NCBI GenBank assembly: GCA_022570795.1
Contig: JAKUDP010000011.1
Coordinates: 1,302,001-1,366,000, forward strand
Direction: 5' to 3'
DNA length: 64,000 nucleotides
Source of the DNA: Sphaerulina vaccinii
Lineage: Eukaryota; Ascomycota; Dothideomycetes; Mycosphaerellales; Mycosphaerellaceae
The position numbers were made by a program, and so were the translations under genes. Numbering within the stretch: position 1 is the stretch's first letter; each line of letters begins with the position of its first letter. Positions 42,593 to 53,052 of this stretch are shown here, piece after piece. The notes beneath the pieces are model-generated. The model had not been told where the DNA came from. It searched no databases and was given only the letters and a program-made list of their open reading frames with translations.

Positions 42593-43696
42593 TCAGACCG
42601 CTCTTCGGTTCGCCTTCCGCAGCTTCTTGCCTTTCACTGCCACGTCAGATTTGGTCCTCTCCGCCTTCCTAGCTTCTTCCCTGGCTTCATCCATCCTCTC
42701 CAGAATCTCCCTTATCGTCCACGCTTTCACCACGAAATTCTGAGTTACATGTCCTCCACCACTTCCACCCGCATCATCCCTTTCCCAAATTGTAACCCCA
42801 ACTTCCATGGGAGGCGGCTGGCAGAGATACATCCTCCACACACTCGCTTCTGGACCGGGAAAGATCGCATTGGGATCTAATTTGCAGATCTCGAATCTTG
42901 ACAGTTCACGAAGTTGCCACTCGATGCTCATATTTTTACTGGTGAGAGAGGGATTGGATGCTCGATTGAAGAACATCTCGGGTCTGTAGTATCGACCTCG
43001 CCAAGAGAGAATGAGATTGTGGATTTCTCGCAGTAATGGTGGTTTTGAAGTGTTGAAGTGGGTGTGGATTGGATGGAGGTGTGAGATGGTGGGATTGATG
43101 GAAGCGAGCAGAGGATTAAGTTGGGCTTGTAGGTTGTCAGGATCAGGACTCGTAGGGGCTAGGTAGAGTCGCTCATTCCAGCTACGAGACCCGACGATGG
43201 TCTGTTTCCAGATCTTGCAGACCTGTTGGCATTTCAGGATGGCGTCAAGCGGCAGATAAGAGAAGATGTGATCGAGGTGTTTGGGTTTGGTGAGGAGTAG
43301 TTGGCGAGGGGACATTTGAGGGAGCGAGTCGTGTCTTGGTGGTGGCACATTGACGAGGGGTCTGACGCCACTCGCGTGTGCTGTGTGCGTTGCCCTATTC
43401 ATGGCCATGTTGTCGATGAGGATCGGTGAACCTATGTGGATCTTTCGCCGTCTAGCTGTTTTGAACAGGTCAAGCATAGCACGCTTCCGTCTGGTGATCG
43501 GCGCAAACAGTCTCGCAGGCCATTGATCGGGCGGAGGTATCACCAGCGACGTGCTGACGCCTTCATGAGAACGTGACGGAACGTGATCAGCTGTATGAAG
43601 CGCTGTAGATCTTGATTGCTCGCCTGCAGTGTCCTTCAACTCCGTTCCTCTGTGTAACAGAGCAAGCGTGGTGGCGGAAGAGTATGAATGCGACAT
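42593..43696 (-). CDS. F-box domain protein
   Basis: Single exon, 367 residues from ATG 43696. The F-box lies near residues 130-175: LDHIFSYLPLDAILKCQQVC, then KIWKQTIVGSRSWNERLYL, which is a canonical opening of dothideomycete F-box proteins. The C-terminal half has the usual REIHNLILSWRGRYYRPEMF and EWQLRELSRFEICKLDP segments of this group and ends with a charged helix and basic tail (KGKKLRKANRRAV). The F-box should bind Skp1 in an SCF ubiquitin ligase; the substrate-binding part is of unknown specificity. Intact and full length. Confidence 0.85.
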   Translation of the reverse strand: MSHSYSSATTLALLHRGTELKDTAGEQSRSTALHTADHVPSRSHEGVSTSLVIPPPDQWPARLFAPITRRKRAMLDLFKTARRRKIHIGSPILIDNMAMNRATHTAHASGVRPLVNVPPPRHDSLPQMSPRQLLLTKPKHLDHIFSYLPLDAILKCQQVCKIWKQTIVGSRSWNERLYLAPTSPDPDNLQAQLNPLLASINPTISHLHPIHTHFNTSKPPLLREIHNLILSWRGRYYRPEMFFNRASNPSLTSKNMSIEWQLRELSRFEICKLDPNAIFPGPEASVWRMYLCQPPPMEVGVTIWERDDAGGSGGGHVTQNFVVKAWTIREILERMDEAREEARKAERTKSDVAVKGKKLRKANRRAV

Positions 43697-44186
43697 TGTT
43701 GCATATCAGAAGGCTGTTGTTAGTAGTAGTGAGGGTACAGTGCACCATTTTCGTAGAAGATAAGCATGCTAGGTGAATGCAGGGTCGCTCTTTCCATTCA
43801 CTATTAGCAGTAAGATTCGTCAGATGTATCGGCCATGCTTTTCGGGTATGCCGACAACGTGGGCTGTCCACAACGTAGTCGTGAAGACGTATTGTCTTCC
43901 TGGCGGGCTTTGCACATGCCGTTGAAGTGGCTTTCTGATTGATGGTAGCGTCCAAGTCGCGTCAGGACTTACGTTGTTATGTTCGTTTTCGTATATGAGC
44001 TCGTTGACGAGGATTTCGTCTTTGGTCGCAGTGATGATGATCATGGACCGCCGGGGAGTGGCCTCAATCATTGCGCTGGTACCCCTTCCAGTCACTCTTG
44101 TGGCAGTACGCCTCTCTCCGGTAGGGTCCAAGGATGGACTGACTCCCTCTTTCTCTTGTTGCTGTTCTTCCTCGACCAAGCAAGAT
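43697..44186. other. intergenic region
   Basis: About 490 bases between two minus-strand genes, holding the F-box gene's promoter and the 3' end of SFM1. Open frames on both strands here look like shadows. Confidence 0.5.
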
Positions 44187-44913
44187 CTAGAGCAAGTCCA
44201 TGATATCCTTCTCAGCATCATTCCACAACAACTGCAACATGCCCTCAGGCAAGATAGGTTGCCCATCCTTTCCCTTGACATACTTAAAAGGCATATCAAT
44301 CGTCTCGCCCTTCTTGACTTTACCGTTCTCGTCCATGATAGGGAATTCTGGATGATCGACATATTCGATCTCGTCCAACTTCTCTATGCATCGCGTTAGT
44401 AGCCACTCAGGAAGGGAAGGAAGGAACCTTTCGCAAGCTCTAGGCTCGCTTCGCTCGCCACTTACTCCCATCCTGCACAACAATCCTCGTAGTCCTCACA
44501 GCCGTATCAGTAGTCATCTGTTCTGGCCCTAACCTCCGTCCAGGGAAACCCAATTTCCTCAGATCACCAGTCCTATCTCTAGGAGGATCATCACCGAGAA
44601 TCCCGCCAAACAAAAACGCATCAAAGAGCTCGCCATCTTCAGGTGCCAAATCCTTCTCAGCCTTGGGATCAAGTAGGCAGACTTTACTTCGTTGTTCTGG
44701 AGTTGGATAGAGTGATTCCACAGTCGTTTCTGATCGATCCGATTCTGGTATTGTCAAAAGTTCGAATTTTGCGAAGTCTGGTTTGAGGCCTGAGAGGAGG
44801 AATTTTGAGTTTGCATGAGCGGATTCTTTTGAGATTGTGTTGTATTCGAGGGCTTGCCAGTCTTCGAGTTCCGGGTCGAGATGTTCGACTATGAAGGTGT
44901 GGTTTGTAGACAT
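44187..44913 (-). CDS. SFM1: SPOUT protein arginine methyltransferase, Sfm1-like
   Basis: Two exons on the minus strand, 44913-44466 and 44383-44187, joined in phase by an intron with GTAAGT donor and CTAAC/CATAG acceptor region, 214 residues. The N-terminus TFIVEHLDPELEDWQALEY is the family signature. The SAM-binding SPOUT knot region is visible as FLFGGILGDDPPRDRTG, followed by LRKLGFPGRRLGPEQMTTDT and VQDGKKLDEIEYVDHPE. The C-terminus has the DMPFKYVKGKDGQPILP segment. In yeast Sfm1 monomethylates Arg146 of ribosomal protein Rps3. The protein is complete. The gene stands back to back with aconitase, with a short shared upstream region. Confidence 0.9.
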
Positions 44914-45159
44914 CTTTTCTTATTTCTTGTTTCTGGGTAGATGTTGATGTTTGATGCCAATGGTGTGGTATAAGAGAGCCGAGACTAAGAACTTTTTAGT
45001 GGAGCAGACTTTGGCAGCGGAGCGGAGACCGTACCAATGGGAGTGCATAGACGTAAGGCGAAGGCGATATCGGACAGGGATGGCTATGATTTTTGGTTTA
45101 TACCATACTTGTACTCATTTCCAACCTCTTTCGTGAGGCCATTGACAGAGGTAAAGACA

Positions 45160-47625
45160 ATGTTAGCGGCACGAAGGACAGTCTTGTCCCTTCCTTCGGG
45201 AGTCCGCTCTGCAGTCATCTCTCGCTGTCTCGCCACCGCAACAGAAGCATCAGTCACACCGGCAGCTTCATCCGTCGAAAGTCGCACTCCTCCATACCAG
45301 AAACTCCTTCAACGCCTACAATCCGTCCGCCGACTCTTACCCAACCGATCTCTCACTCTCGCCGAGAAGATACTCTTCTCCCACTTGGACAGTGCCGAAG
45401 AGTCTCTCCTGCAAGGCACCAACAATGGACGCGACATTCGCAGCAATGCCACTCTCAAGCTCAAGCCCGACAGAGTGGCAATGCAGGACGCTTCCGCTCA
45501 GATGGCTTTACTCCAATTCATGAGCTGTGGTATGCCAACAACTGCTGTGCCAGCGAGTATTCATTGCGACCACATGATTGTCGGCGAGAAAGGAGCAGAT
45601 ATCGATGTACCGAACAGTATTGCAGGAAACAAGGAAGTTTACGATTTTCTAGAGAGTGCTGGAAAGAGATATGGAATCGAGTTCTGGCCGCCTGGAGCTG
45701 GTATCATACACCAGACTGTGCTAGAGAACTATTCTGCGCCGGGATTGATGATGCTGGGAACGGATAGTCATACACCAAATGCGGGAGGGCTGGCTGCTAT
45801 TGCTATTGGGGTGGGAGGTGCCGATGCTGTGGATGCACTTGTTGATGCGCCTTGGGAGTTGAAGGCTCCGAAGATCAGAGGTGTGAGATTGGAGGGTAAG
45901 CTCAGTGGATGGGCAAGCCCGAAGGATGTCATTCTGGCTCTTGCTGGCAAGTTGACTGTGAGAGGAGGGACGGGATATATCACGGAGTACTTTGGACCTG
46001 GTGTGGAATCGTTGTCCTGTACTGGCATGGCTACGATTTGCAACATGGGTGCTGAAGTTGGTGCTACGACGTCCATCTTCCCGTATACGCCTGGCTCGCA
46101 CGACCCTTACCTGGTATCGACACACCGAGCATCTATCGCCAAGGCAGCAAATGCCATCTCCTTTGCTCCTGATGCAAGCAACCTTCTCACTGCGGACTCG
46201 AACGCCGAATACGATGAGGTTGTCACGATAAACCTGTCTGAGCTGGAACCACATATCAACGGACCGTTCACACCAGATCTTTCCACACCTCTGTCGAAGT
46301 TTAAGGAAGCCGTGCAGATGAACAAGTGGCCAGAAACGTTTGGTGCTGGGCTTATCGGAAGCTGCACAAATAGCTCGTACGCCGACATGACTCGTGCAGA
46401 GTCTTTAGTGCAACAAGCACAAGCTGCTGGGCTGAAGCCAAAGGCCGACTTCTTCATTTCTCCAGGCAGTGAGCAGATTCGTGCTACGCTAGAACGTGAT
46501 GGCACACTCGAAACACTCCAAGAAGGTGGAGGTCTTGTCCTTGCTAACGCTTGTGGACGTAAGTCGACCCTTTCCAAATACATATCTGCTAATCGCTAAC
46601 ACTTCCCAGCCTGTATCGGCATGTGGTCCCGCACAGACGGCGTGAAGAAAGGCGAAGACAACGCAATCTTCACATCCTACAACCGAAACTTCCCAGCCCG
46701 CAACGATGGAAACCGCAAAACCATGAACTTTCTCGCCTCTCCGGACCTCGTCACCGCAATGTCCTACGCCGGCCGAACAGACTTCAACCCCATGACCGAT
46801 AGCCTTACCACACCCTCAGGCGAACAGTTCCGCTTCCAACCACCTCAAGGAACCGAACTGCCATCACTAGGCTTCGCAGCAGGAAACCCAATGTTCAGAC
46901 CTACAGAGCCCGTTCCTAATGCGAGCGTCTCCATCGCAGTAGACCCTGAATCCACTCGTCTCGAACTCCTTGAACCTTTCGCCCCATTCCCAGAAGGTGA
47001 ACTGTCCGGTCTGAAAGTCCTCGTCAAGGTGAAGGGACAATGCACAACCGATACCATCTCCGCCGCTGGCCCATGGCTCAAGTACAAGGGGCATCTCACG
47101 AACATCTCCGAGAACACACTCATTGGTGCTGTCAATGCTGAAACTGGGGCTGTCAACGAAGTATCTGACGTCGATGGCTCGAAGTACACCATCCCTGACC
47201 TTGGCAAGAAGTGGAAGGCAGAAGGACAGCCTTGGCTCGTTGTAGCAGAGCACAACTACGGCGAGGGCTCTGCTCGAGAACACGCCGCCCTTCAGCCACG
47301 TTTCCTCGGAGCAAGAATCATTCTCACTAAGTCCTTTGCACGCATCCATGAGACGAATCTGAAGAAGCAGGGTGTTATTCCCTTGACTTTTGAGAATGAG
47401 GCGGATTATGACAAGATGGCTGGATGCGACGAGGTCGCTACCGAAGGCTTGTACGACGTGCTTACAGGCGGCAATGGCAAGATTTCTCTTATTGTGACCA
47501 AAAAGGACTCTGGAGAGACTTTCAAGGTTCCTGTTAAGCATACGTTTTCGCCAGATCAGAAGAGCTTCATCTTGGCTGGATCGGCGCTCAACTTGCTTGC
47601 GAAGAAGGGACAACAGAAGGCATAG
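45160..47625 (+). CDS. mitochondrial aconitase (Aco2-like)
   Basis: Two exons, 45160-46558 and 46610-47625, intron with GTAAGT donor, CGCTAAC branch and CCCAG acceptor, 804 residues. The N-terminus MLAARRTVLSLPSGVRSAVI is Arg/Ser-rich without acids, a mitochondrial presequence. An in-frame ATG at 45037 is less likely to be used. Iron-sulfur ligands are in GSCTNSSYADM and ACGPCIGMW; substrate-binding stretches include GTDSHTPNAGG, SYNRNFPARND and TKSFARIHETN. Segments such as RRLLPNRSLTLAEKILFSHL resemble the second fungal aconitase (Aco2/AcoB) more than Aco1. Aconitases interconvert citrate and isocitrate; Aco2-type enzymes have been linked to homocitrate dehydration in lysine synthesis, though their contribution differs between fungi. 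Confidence 0.93.
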
Positions 47626-47960
47626 GCGTGCGGAAGGAAAACGGCGAGGGTTGGATATGTGCTTAAGATACCACTGGGAGGCGTCAGGCGCTGGGACAAG
47701 ACACAAAATGTACATGATAGGAGGTATTCATCAGGGTTGTACAGAGTAGTGTAGCCTGCTAGAAACTTCACAACGAAAGCGTTCAACCACAGCCGTGTCA
47801 CGGCACGGCAACCAGTCGCTGATTGAGTAGCTCTGAGCAGAGTGAATATGTTCGCACCCTGCGACGTTGTCTCGCTCGACACGAACGTCACAGTACAAGA
47901 GCAACGTACTCTCGTCCCTTGTTTCAAAGAGACTCCCAGCATCAGCATCATTCGACCAAG
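47626..47960. other. intergenic region
   Basis: About 335 bases between aconitase and the next gene. The open sequence at 47823-47960 continues into the F-box gene but has no ATG, so it is taken as leader. Confidence 0.5.
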
Positions 47961-48848
47961 ATGACAGCCATGGACAACCTTCCGACAGAGCTGCAGGAGC
48001 ACATCCTTATCAACCTCTCACCGCACGACCTCGCACACCTTCGTGCCTCCTCGAAAGTCTCTCGCAAGATTGTGCAGAGCCATCTTCAATACGTCAGCAA
48101 GACTCTGTGCGCGTTGTCCATCGCTGCCTTGCAAGGCACTATCGACCACATCTTCCACTACGACAAAGATAGCGTAGATATGCTCGAAAGCCTGCGTCGG
48201 CTGGTCAAGCACCGCCCTCACTGTCTATCTCTGCCTACAGCTCAGCAGCATATCTGGGCCAACGATTTCTTTGCACTCATCGACACAACTGTGTCTATCT
48301 GGAAGGCCAAATGGGTCCCAGTAAGCTTCTTTGAGTACGGGACTTACAACTTGCAATACCTGGCCGAGATAATGATCAGTCTGCACATCCATAAGAACGG
48401 GCATACGACCGAGACTTCCCCGATGACACCAGGCCAGATCGAAAGCAATCTCGAAAACCATATGGGACATATGCTTAGAGCTTGCGGATTCGACCGCGAC
48501 AGAGTCTCACGATGGGTAGCTGAGACTGCCGCTCATGGTCTTGGGCCGGCCTCGCCCGACAGAACAGACGGACCTGAAACATCGTTAATTCAATACGGCT
48601 GGCCCGAATTCGCTGTGACGCGGGCAGAATCACTGAACCGCGTGTATTGCTTCGACGATTCCTTGTGCAGTCTTGAAAGACTTGAGGCCGTACTCGGGGG
48701 CTTACCGGCGATACCAAACAGTGATCACTTCACCTGGTGCGTAACGAGTTTATGGGCTTTCAGGATTATTGAGCAGGTCGTTCACGAAGGCAGAGAGCTA
48801 GAGACATTGGCGAAGTGTGCTTTGATTGAAAATCTGTACTTGTTCTAG
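47961..48848 (+). CDS. F-box protein
   Basis: Single exon, 295 residues from ATG 47961, the first ATG in a longer open frame. Residues 4-40 read MDNLPTELQEHILINLSPHD and LAHLRASSKVSRKIV, a clear F-box. The rest is helical with a Trp-rich region (QHIWANDFFALIDTTVSIW) and no LRR or WD repeats recognised. The F-box implies Skp1 binding and a place in an SCF ubiquitin ligase; the target is unknown. It is transcribed in the same direction as aconitase but not otherwise linked with it. Confidence 0.78.
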   Translation: MTAMDNLPTELQEHILINLSPHDLAHLRASSKVSRKIVQSHLQYVSKTLCALSIAALQGTIDHIFHYDKDSVDMLESLRRLVKHRPHCLSLPTAQQHIWANDFFALIDTTVSIWKAKWVPVSFFEYGTYNLQYLAEIMISLHIHKNGHTTETSPMTPGQIESNLENHMGHMLRACGFDRDRVSRWVAETAAHGLGPASPDRTDGPETSLIQYGWPEFAVTRAESLNRVYCFDDSLCSLERLEAVLGGLPAIPNSDHFTWCVTSLWAFRIIEQVVHEGRELETLAKCALIENLYLF

Positions 48849-49289
48849 AAGCTGGTTGCCATGAAACCAATCTTCAGCATATCAACTGAGGATATGTGCA
48901 AGAAGCGCCGCTCATAGCCAAGTCATCGGAGTGAGCAGTCTGCGCGGAGATCATAGAAGACCTGAAACGTTATACGACGAGGTCTGTTTGCATGAATGCC
49001 AAGATGCTGAATCATATGTTACAAGACTAGCATCAGCACTGATGTCAGTGGAACTACCAATCGCACTGCCAAATGATTATTGCGACTCTACCAGACGGCA
49101 TACACGAAGCCAGATCCAGAGCACCCTAAAGCTCACTCTGTGAACCTCTAAACAAGGCTGATCAAGAACTACACTGGTAGGGCCGATCAAAGCGCATCAA
49201 GGCCGATCACGACCGATCAAAGGGTCTCGCTATCAAGACCAATCAAGACGCCGCCGCGATTTTGTAGGAGTAGTTGAGTGAAAAACGTT
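48849..49289. other. intergenic region with degenerate GATCAA-type repeats
   Basis: No gene. Between 49155 and 49250 a motif of the type GACCGATCAA/GGCCGATCAA recurs several times with variable spacing (49182, 49201, 49213 and later degenerate copies). Confidence 0.5.
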
Positions 49290-49313
49290 TCTCTTTATCT
49301 TTATCTTTATCTT
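49290..49313 (+). repeat. TTTATC microsatellite
   Basis: CTCTTTATCTTTATCTTTAT and the following CTTG make a short TTTATC-type run directly before the 17-base tandem array. Confidence 0.8.
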
Positions 49314-49327
49314 GTTTCACATTGCAG

Positions 49328-49400
49328 CTCACTTCACATCGAACCTCACTTCACATCGCACCTCACGTCACATCGCACCTCACTTCACAGGGAACCTCAC
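49328..49400 (+). repeat. four tandem 17-base units
   Basis: Units at 49328, 49345, 49362 and 49379, each of the form CTCACTTCACATCGNAC, followed by a partial CTCAC. Units 1-3 differ at one or two positions and unit 4 has GGG for TCG. The array sits directly upstream of ATG 49417, so it is in the promoter or leader of the next gene. Confidence 0.85.
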
Positions 49401-49416
49401 TAGCAGTTCCCAGACA

Positions 49417-50211
49417 ATGCCGGACCTCTTAGAGCTTCATCATCCCTTCAACACACGACCTGGTGTACGCTCCGCGACTACCACCTACGATCTTCAACCA
49501 CTACGTACGCTCAGCAGTACAGAAGGCATCGAAGGATGGATGAAAGTCCCAGCCGAGTCCCAATGGGAGCTGTACCTTCGCCTCATCAACCAGTCGCCAA
49601 TCGCTGTACTCGCGGGAATGTTCGGAAACCAGGCTGCGGCTTGTTTCGACCTCTCCGGTGTCTGGTCTGGAGGCGATGACTCGCGGAAAGCGGCATACAT
49701 GAGACACTTCACGCACGTCTTCGCGAGCCTCTGCGAAGATACATTCATCTGGGTCTTCTGCCTCCTCCAGGCCTCGCCTCAAGCCCGTCAAATGGGCAGT
49801 AGGCAGCGACGACTCCAGAGTAAGACGCTTGTCTTCCGAGACTCAGTGCTTCAGAGCCCTGCACCATCGCTAGGAGGAGTAGGTGACATTCCGATGTCTG
49901 GCCACTCTGACTACCACCACTCCCAACTAACGTGCGACTTCCTGGCGGCGAAGACCCCAACGCCCTCAACCCGACGCAAGGGTAACTCCTTCGCCGCGCA
50001 ACCGAGACCTTCCAGAAGGCAAACCGACGATATCAGCAACGACGTCACCAGAACTTCAACACCTACTGGAATAAGTAAACGACGCTCAAGAACAAGCCGG
50101 ACAAGATCATCACAGACATGTACGTACTCTACGTTGATAAGCACACCCGCGATACCAACCAGAACAAGACGGATAGCAGAAATAAAGACAACGGAGGTGA
50201 CGGGGAGGTAG
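49417..50211 (+). CDS. unknown protein, 3' structure uncertain
   Basis: The frame from ATG 49417 is open for 264 codons. The first 120 residues look like a folded protein (WMKVPAESQWELYLRLINQS, then FGNQAAACFDLSG and RHFTHVFASLCEDTF). After about residue 125 the product becomes Ser/Thr/Arg-rich and repetitive. In a different frame, 49925-50260 gives more natural protein sequence: PGGEDPNALNPTQG, then NRRYQQRRHQNFNTYWNK and, past a TAA at 50076, PDKIITDMYVLYVDKHTRD with an acidic end to a stop near 50261. One or more introns between 49750 and 50080 are therefore likely, or the 3' half is damaged. No family recognised. Confidence 0.45.
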   Translation: MPDLLELHHPFNTRPGVRSATTTYDLQPLRTLSSTEGIEGWMKVPAESQWELYLRLINQSPIAVLAGMFGNQAAACFDLSGVWSGGDDSRKAAYMRHFTHVFASLCEDTFIWVFCLLQASPQARQMGSRQRRLQSKTLVFRDSVLQSPAPSLGGVGDIPMSGHSDYHHSQLTCDFLAAKTPTPSTRRKGNSFAAQPRPSRRQTDDISNDVTRTSTPTGISKRRSRTSRTRSSQTCTYSTLISTPAIPTRTRRIAEIKTTEVTGR

Positions 50212-50264
50212 AGGAGGATGAGATGTTTCCAGACCACGACGATGAGTGGCGCCCGTCATGAACT

Positions 50265-51455
50265 AGCTTGGAAAGGAAAGTTGAGACTGAAGGAGGGGAC
50301 GGAATACGAATGAGGGTATGCGAGAACATAGGGACTTTTGGTAAAAGAAGCAAGCGACATCGGGACTCTTGAGTGAACGAGAAACATAGGCAGGGAAACA
50401 CCTCAAGCGCCAACGATCCGGCGATGCCAATGATTTCCCGAACACGCTAACAAAGGCCCCAGAACGCAGAAGCCGGCTCTGATTGTCCTCATGCCCTTTT
50501 ATGTGTATGGTATGCACTACCCGCTTCCACCAACATCCTGGTTAGCCTTACAACAGCTATAGCCACAGCTACACACCACCACAAGCCACTTACCACTCAT
50601 CATACTCTCCATATCAACCGGCTTCACTACGGGCTCCACCATTCTCAACAGTACGGACAGCAGTCGCAGCAACAAACAGAACAGCAAGCACATGCATACT
50701 CAAGCAATTCTGCCCTGATGCAAAGGCACGATCTATCTTCCATCCTGCTTTCACGAAATCATCACGACTACGACAACTTCCTTGCAGGCAAGGAGAATCG
50801 TCATACCTTCAAAGTTTCCTGTTCTACGCAGTCATTGAGCTGCAGATATCTCAGGCGCTCACAGCGATGTGACAAAACCTGCGCCCGTGGAACCGACGAA
50901 ATTGAACTTGAAGATGAGCATTTTGCTGATTGGTGGTCGCGAGCTGTCTGGACTGTGGTCAGCATAGAGGTTGAAGGGCGCTCTGGAGAGAAGTTTCAGT
51001 GAAGTGTTCCGAACAACAACGGATTTTAAAGAGGGAAGAGCGCAACATTATACAAGAATCGAACTCGAGACCGCGGCAAAAAGTGCTCAAAACCTGCAAA
51101 AGAGTAAAGGGACGGAATCTCCTTAGAGATTGTGTGAGACAGAAGTCCCAAATGACCGAAGTCATCAATGATGGTGAATGCGCTAATGTCCCTGAAAGAT
51201 AGCAGATCCTAATCGAGATATAAAGGTCACTCGAGGCTGGGACGGGGTTCCTGCAGAAGCTGTTGTGCTTTCCTGCACTGTCGTGACTCCTTCCAAAGTT
51301 GGTGATAGTGACTGCCTTTGGGAACTGACAAGATTGCGATGTGACCTCACAATATGGAGACTCTGGCATCTCTGTGTGATCTAAGGTTTGCACCACTCAA
51401 GATCAAATTCCCACTCACTCTTCTCCTCGCGTCCATGTCACCCAGCCACCTTCAC
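50265..51455. other. intergenic region
   Basis: About 1.2 kb without a supported gene. The 50718-51002 frame has no motif and lacks a good context. 50530-50700 is C/A-rich like a leader, but no long frame follows. Confidence 0.45.
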
Positions 51456-52145
51456 TTATTCAAGCGCGCTGCACACCAGCCCAACAACGCCGAACACAGG
51501 CGCGAACTGGCCTCCAACAACACTCCCAACATCGGTAATACGATCAATGATTAGTCCACATCCCTCGTTATTGTACTCGTAGTACAAGTTGAAGCTCAAA
51601 TCATATCCAGAACCACCACCATTTCCAGGACCCGTCACAACATGTATGAAACTAGCTCCAGTCTCATCAACTTCCGGGATGAGAGCGCTTGAGTCGTCTG
51701 GACCTTTGTATACGCGAGAAACACTTCCATCGAATGCCGCACGACCGAGATTGAAGATATAGTCCTTAGAGACGGAGCCGAAAGAACCCATGGCACTGAG
51801 ACAGATCTGCGTATGTCCGTTCCATAGATCTTTGTTAATTGGTGCTGTGCAGTATTCCATTGGTTCGGACTGGTCGAGGCCACATTGAGTTGAGCCACAC
51901 ATGTTGTAGATATTGTCGAATAGTTCTGTGAATTGCTCTGTTCCTGGATGATTGTCGCGATTCTGGCCAGAGTCTGGTTCGTACACCCAAGCTACTGTGA
52001 CTGTGTTGGGGCCGACTTCGACTTCGGTGTCGAAGTCTTGGTCTTGACGGGCTTGGAGGCAGGATGAGGATCGGTTTCTGGCCGAGGCGTGGGCTGCGAT
52101 CGACAGAGTGGTGGCGAGGAGGATGGTGATGGTCTTCATGATCAT
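51456..52145 (-). CDS. secreted Cys-containing protein of unknown function
   Basis: Single exon, 229 residues from ATG 52145 (a second ATG at 52139 is equally good). A signal peptide is visible (TITILLATTLSIAAHASA). The mature protein has seven Cys, in SSCLQA, YNMCGSTQCGLDQ, EYCTAP, QICLSA, EGCGLI and LVCSALE, and begins with TVTVAWVYEPDSGQN. A Gly-rich loop (GPGNGGGSGYDLSF) precedes the C-terminal third. No membrane anchor or enzyme motif. The odd Cys number and size fit a secreted wall or effector-like protein. It is not obviously related to the secreted protein at 40495. Confidence 0.72.
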   Translation of the reverse strand: MIMKTITILLATTLSIAAHASARNRSSSCLQARQDQDFDTEVEVGPNTVTVAWVYEPDSGQNRDNHPGTEQFTELFDNIYNMCGSTQCGLDQSEPMEYCTAPINKDLWNGHTQICLSAMGSFGSVSKDYIFNLGRAAFDGSVSRVYKGPDDSSALIPEVDETGASFIHVVTGPGNGGGSGYDLSFNLYYEYNNEGCGLIIDRITDVGSVVGGQFAPVFGVVGLVCSALE

Positions 52146-53052
52146 GACGGTGGTAAGCTCAGTGGACCGGGCTTTGTAATGCTGGAGTGCTGTCGAGGTG
52201 AGGTCGTTGAAGATGCATTGTCCATGGAGCACCACGAAGGCACTTTATAGTCGTGATGGTGAGCTTCACGCACGACACATCTGTTCCATACTATGACGCT
52301 CTTCCACCATTCTCTAGACCGCATCCAGAGTCGATCGCGAGAACTGCACAATCGAGTGAATTACCATGAACTAGTAATGCTTTAGTTTGCATCCACCAAC
52401 ATCGCCGAATAGCCCCAGCATCCTCTTGTGAAAGCAGGAGAAGAGCAGAGAAGCACTCCGCGGAAAGCTTCTTGAGCGACACTTGGTCATGCTTTGTGTC
52501 GACAAGCTCTGATCAAAGTGCTAGGCCTGTTGGTATGATGCTGTAGCGTGGCATCGCGTGTGGATCTAGCGTGCGCTGCATGTGGTATGCCAAGTATACC
52601 AGACGGCGGAGTGTGGTATGCCAAGCCGACGACGATGGGACACGAAGGATGACACAGGAGATGCTCAGACCATACACCTCTTCAGATATGTGTATCGTGG
52701 CGTTCGTCGTCCGCGGAGCGGAACCAGGGCTTCAGAAACCATTCTGTCGTGCTATGCCAGAATAGCGCACCTGCGAGTGCCTTTCCCGGCGACCAGAGAT
52801 CAACTATGTCGAACAACAACCAGATAGCATTCGTCATGGAGAAAGAAGGACTTGGAGAGTGAAGTGCAAGCGCCGGGCGCGAGGTCTTAGGCCGGACGCA
52901 GATGCCGTACGCTGTGGCACAACAGCCGGGCTGGGATCTGTACCTGTTCCACAACCTGAACCCGCGTGTTGTCTCCTCCTAGCAATGGCCGGTACCTGAA
53001 CACTGCCGTTCCGGCTGTGATGCAAAGTTTTGAGCGCACCACACTGGAGTGA
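52146..53052. other. intergenic region
   Basis: About 900 bases without a supported gene. A GTGGTATGCCAAG string occurs twice (52580 and 52613). Frames on both strands are short and lack motifs. Confidence 0.5.

Noticed and set aside
45037..45159. Upstream in-frame ATG of the aconitase gene
   Set aside because: The 41 extra residues are not presequence-like, whereas ATG 45160 is followed by a typical mitochondrial targeting sequence.
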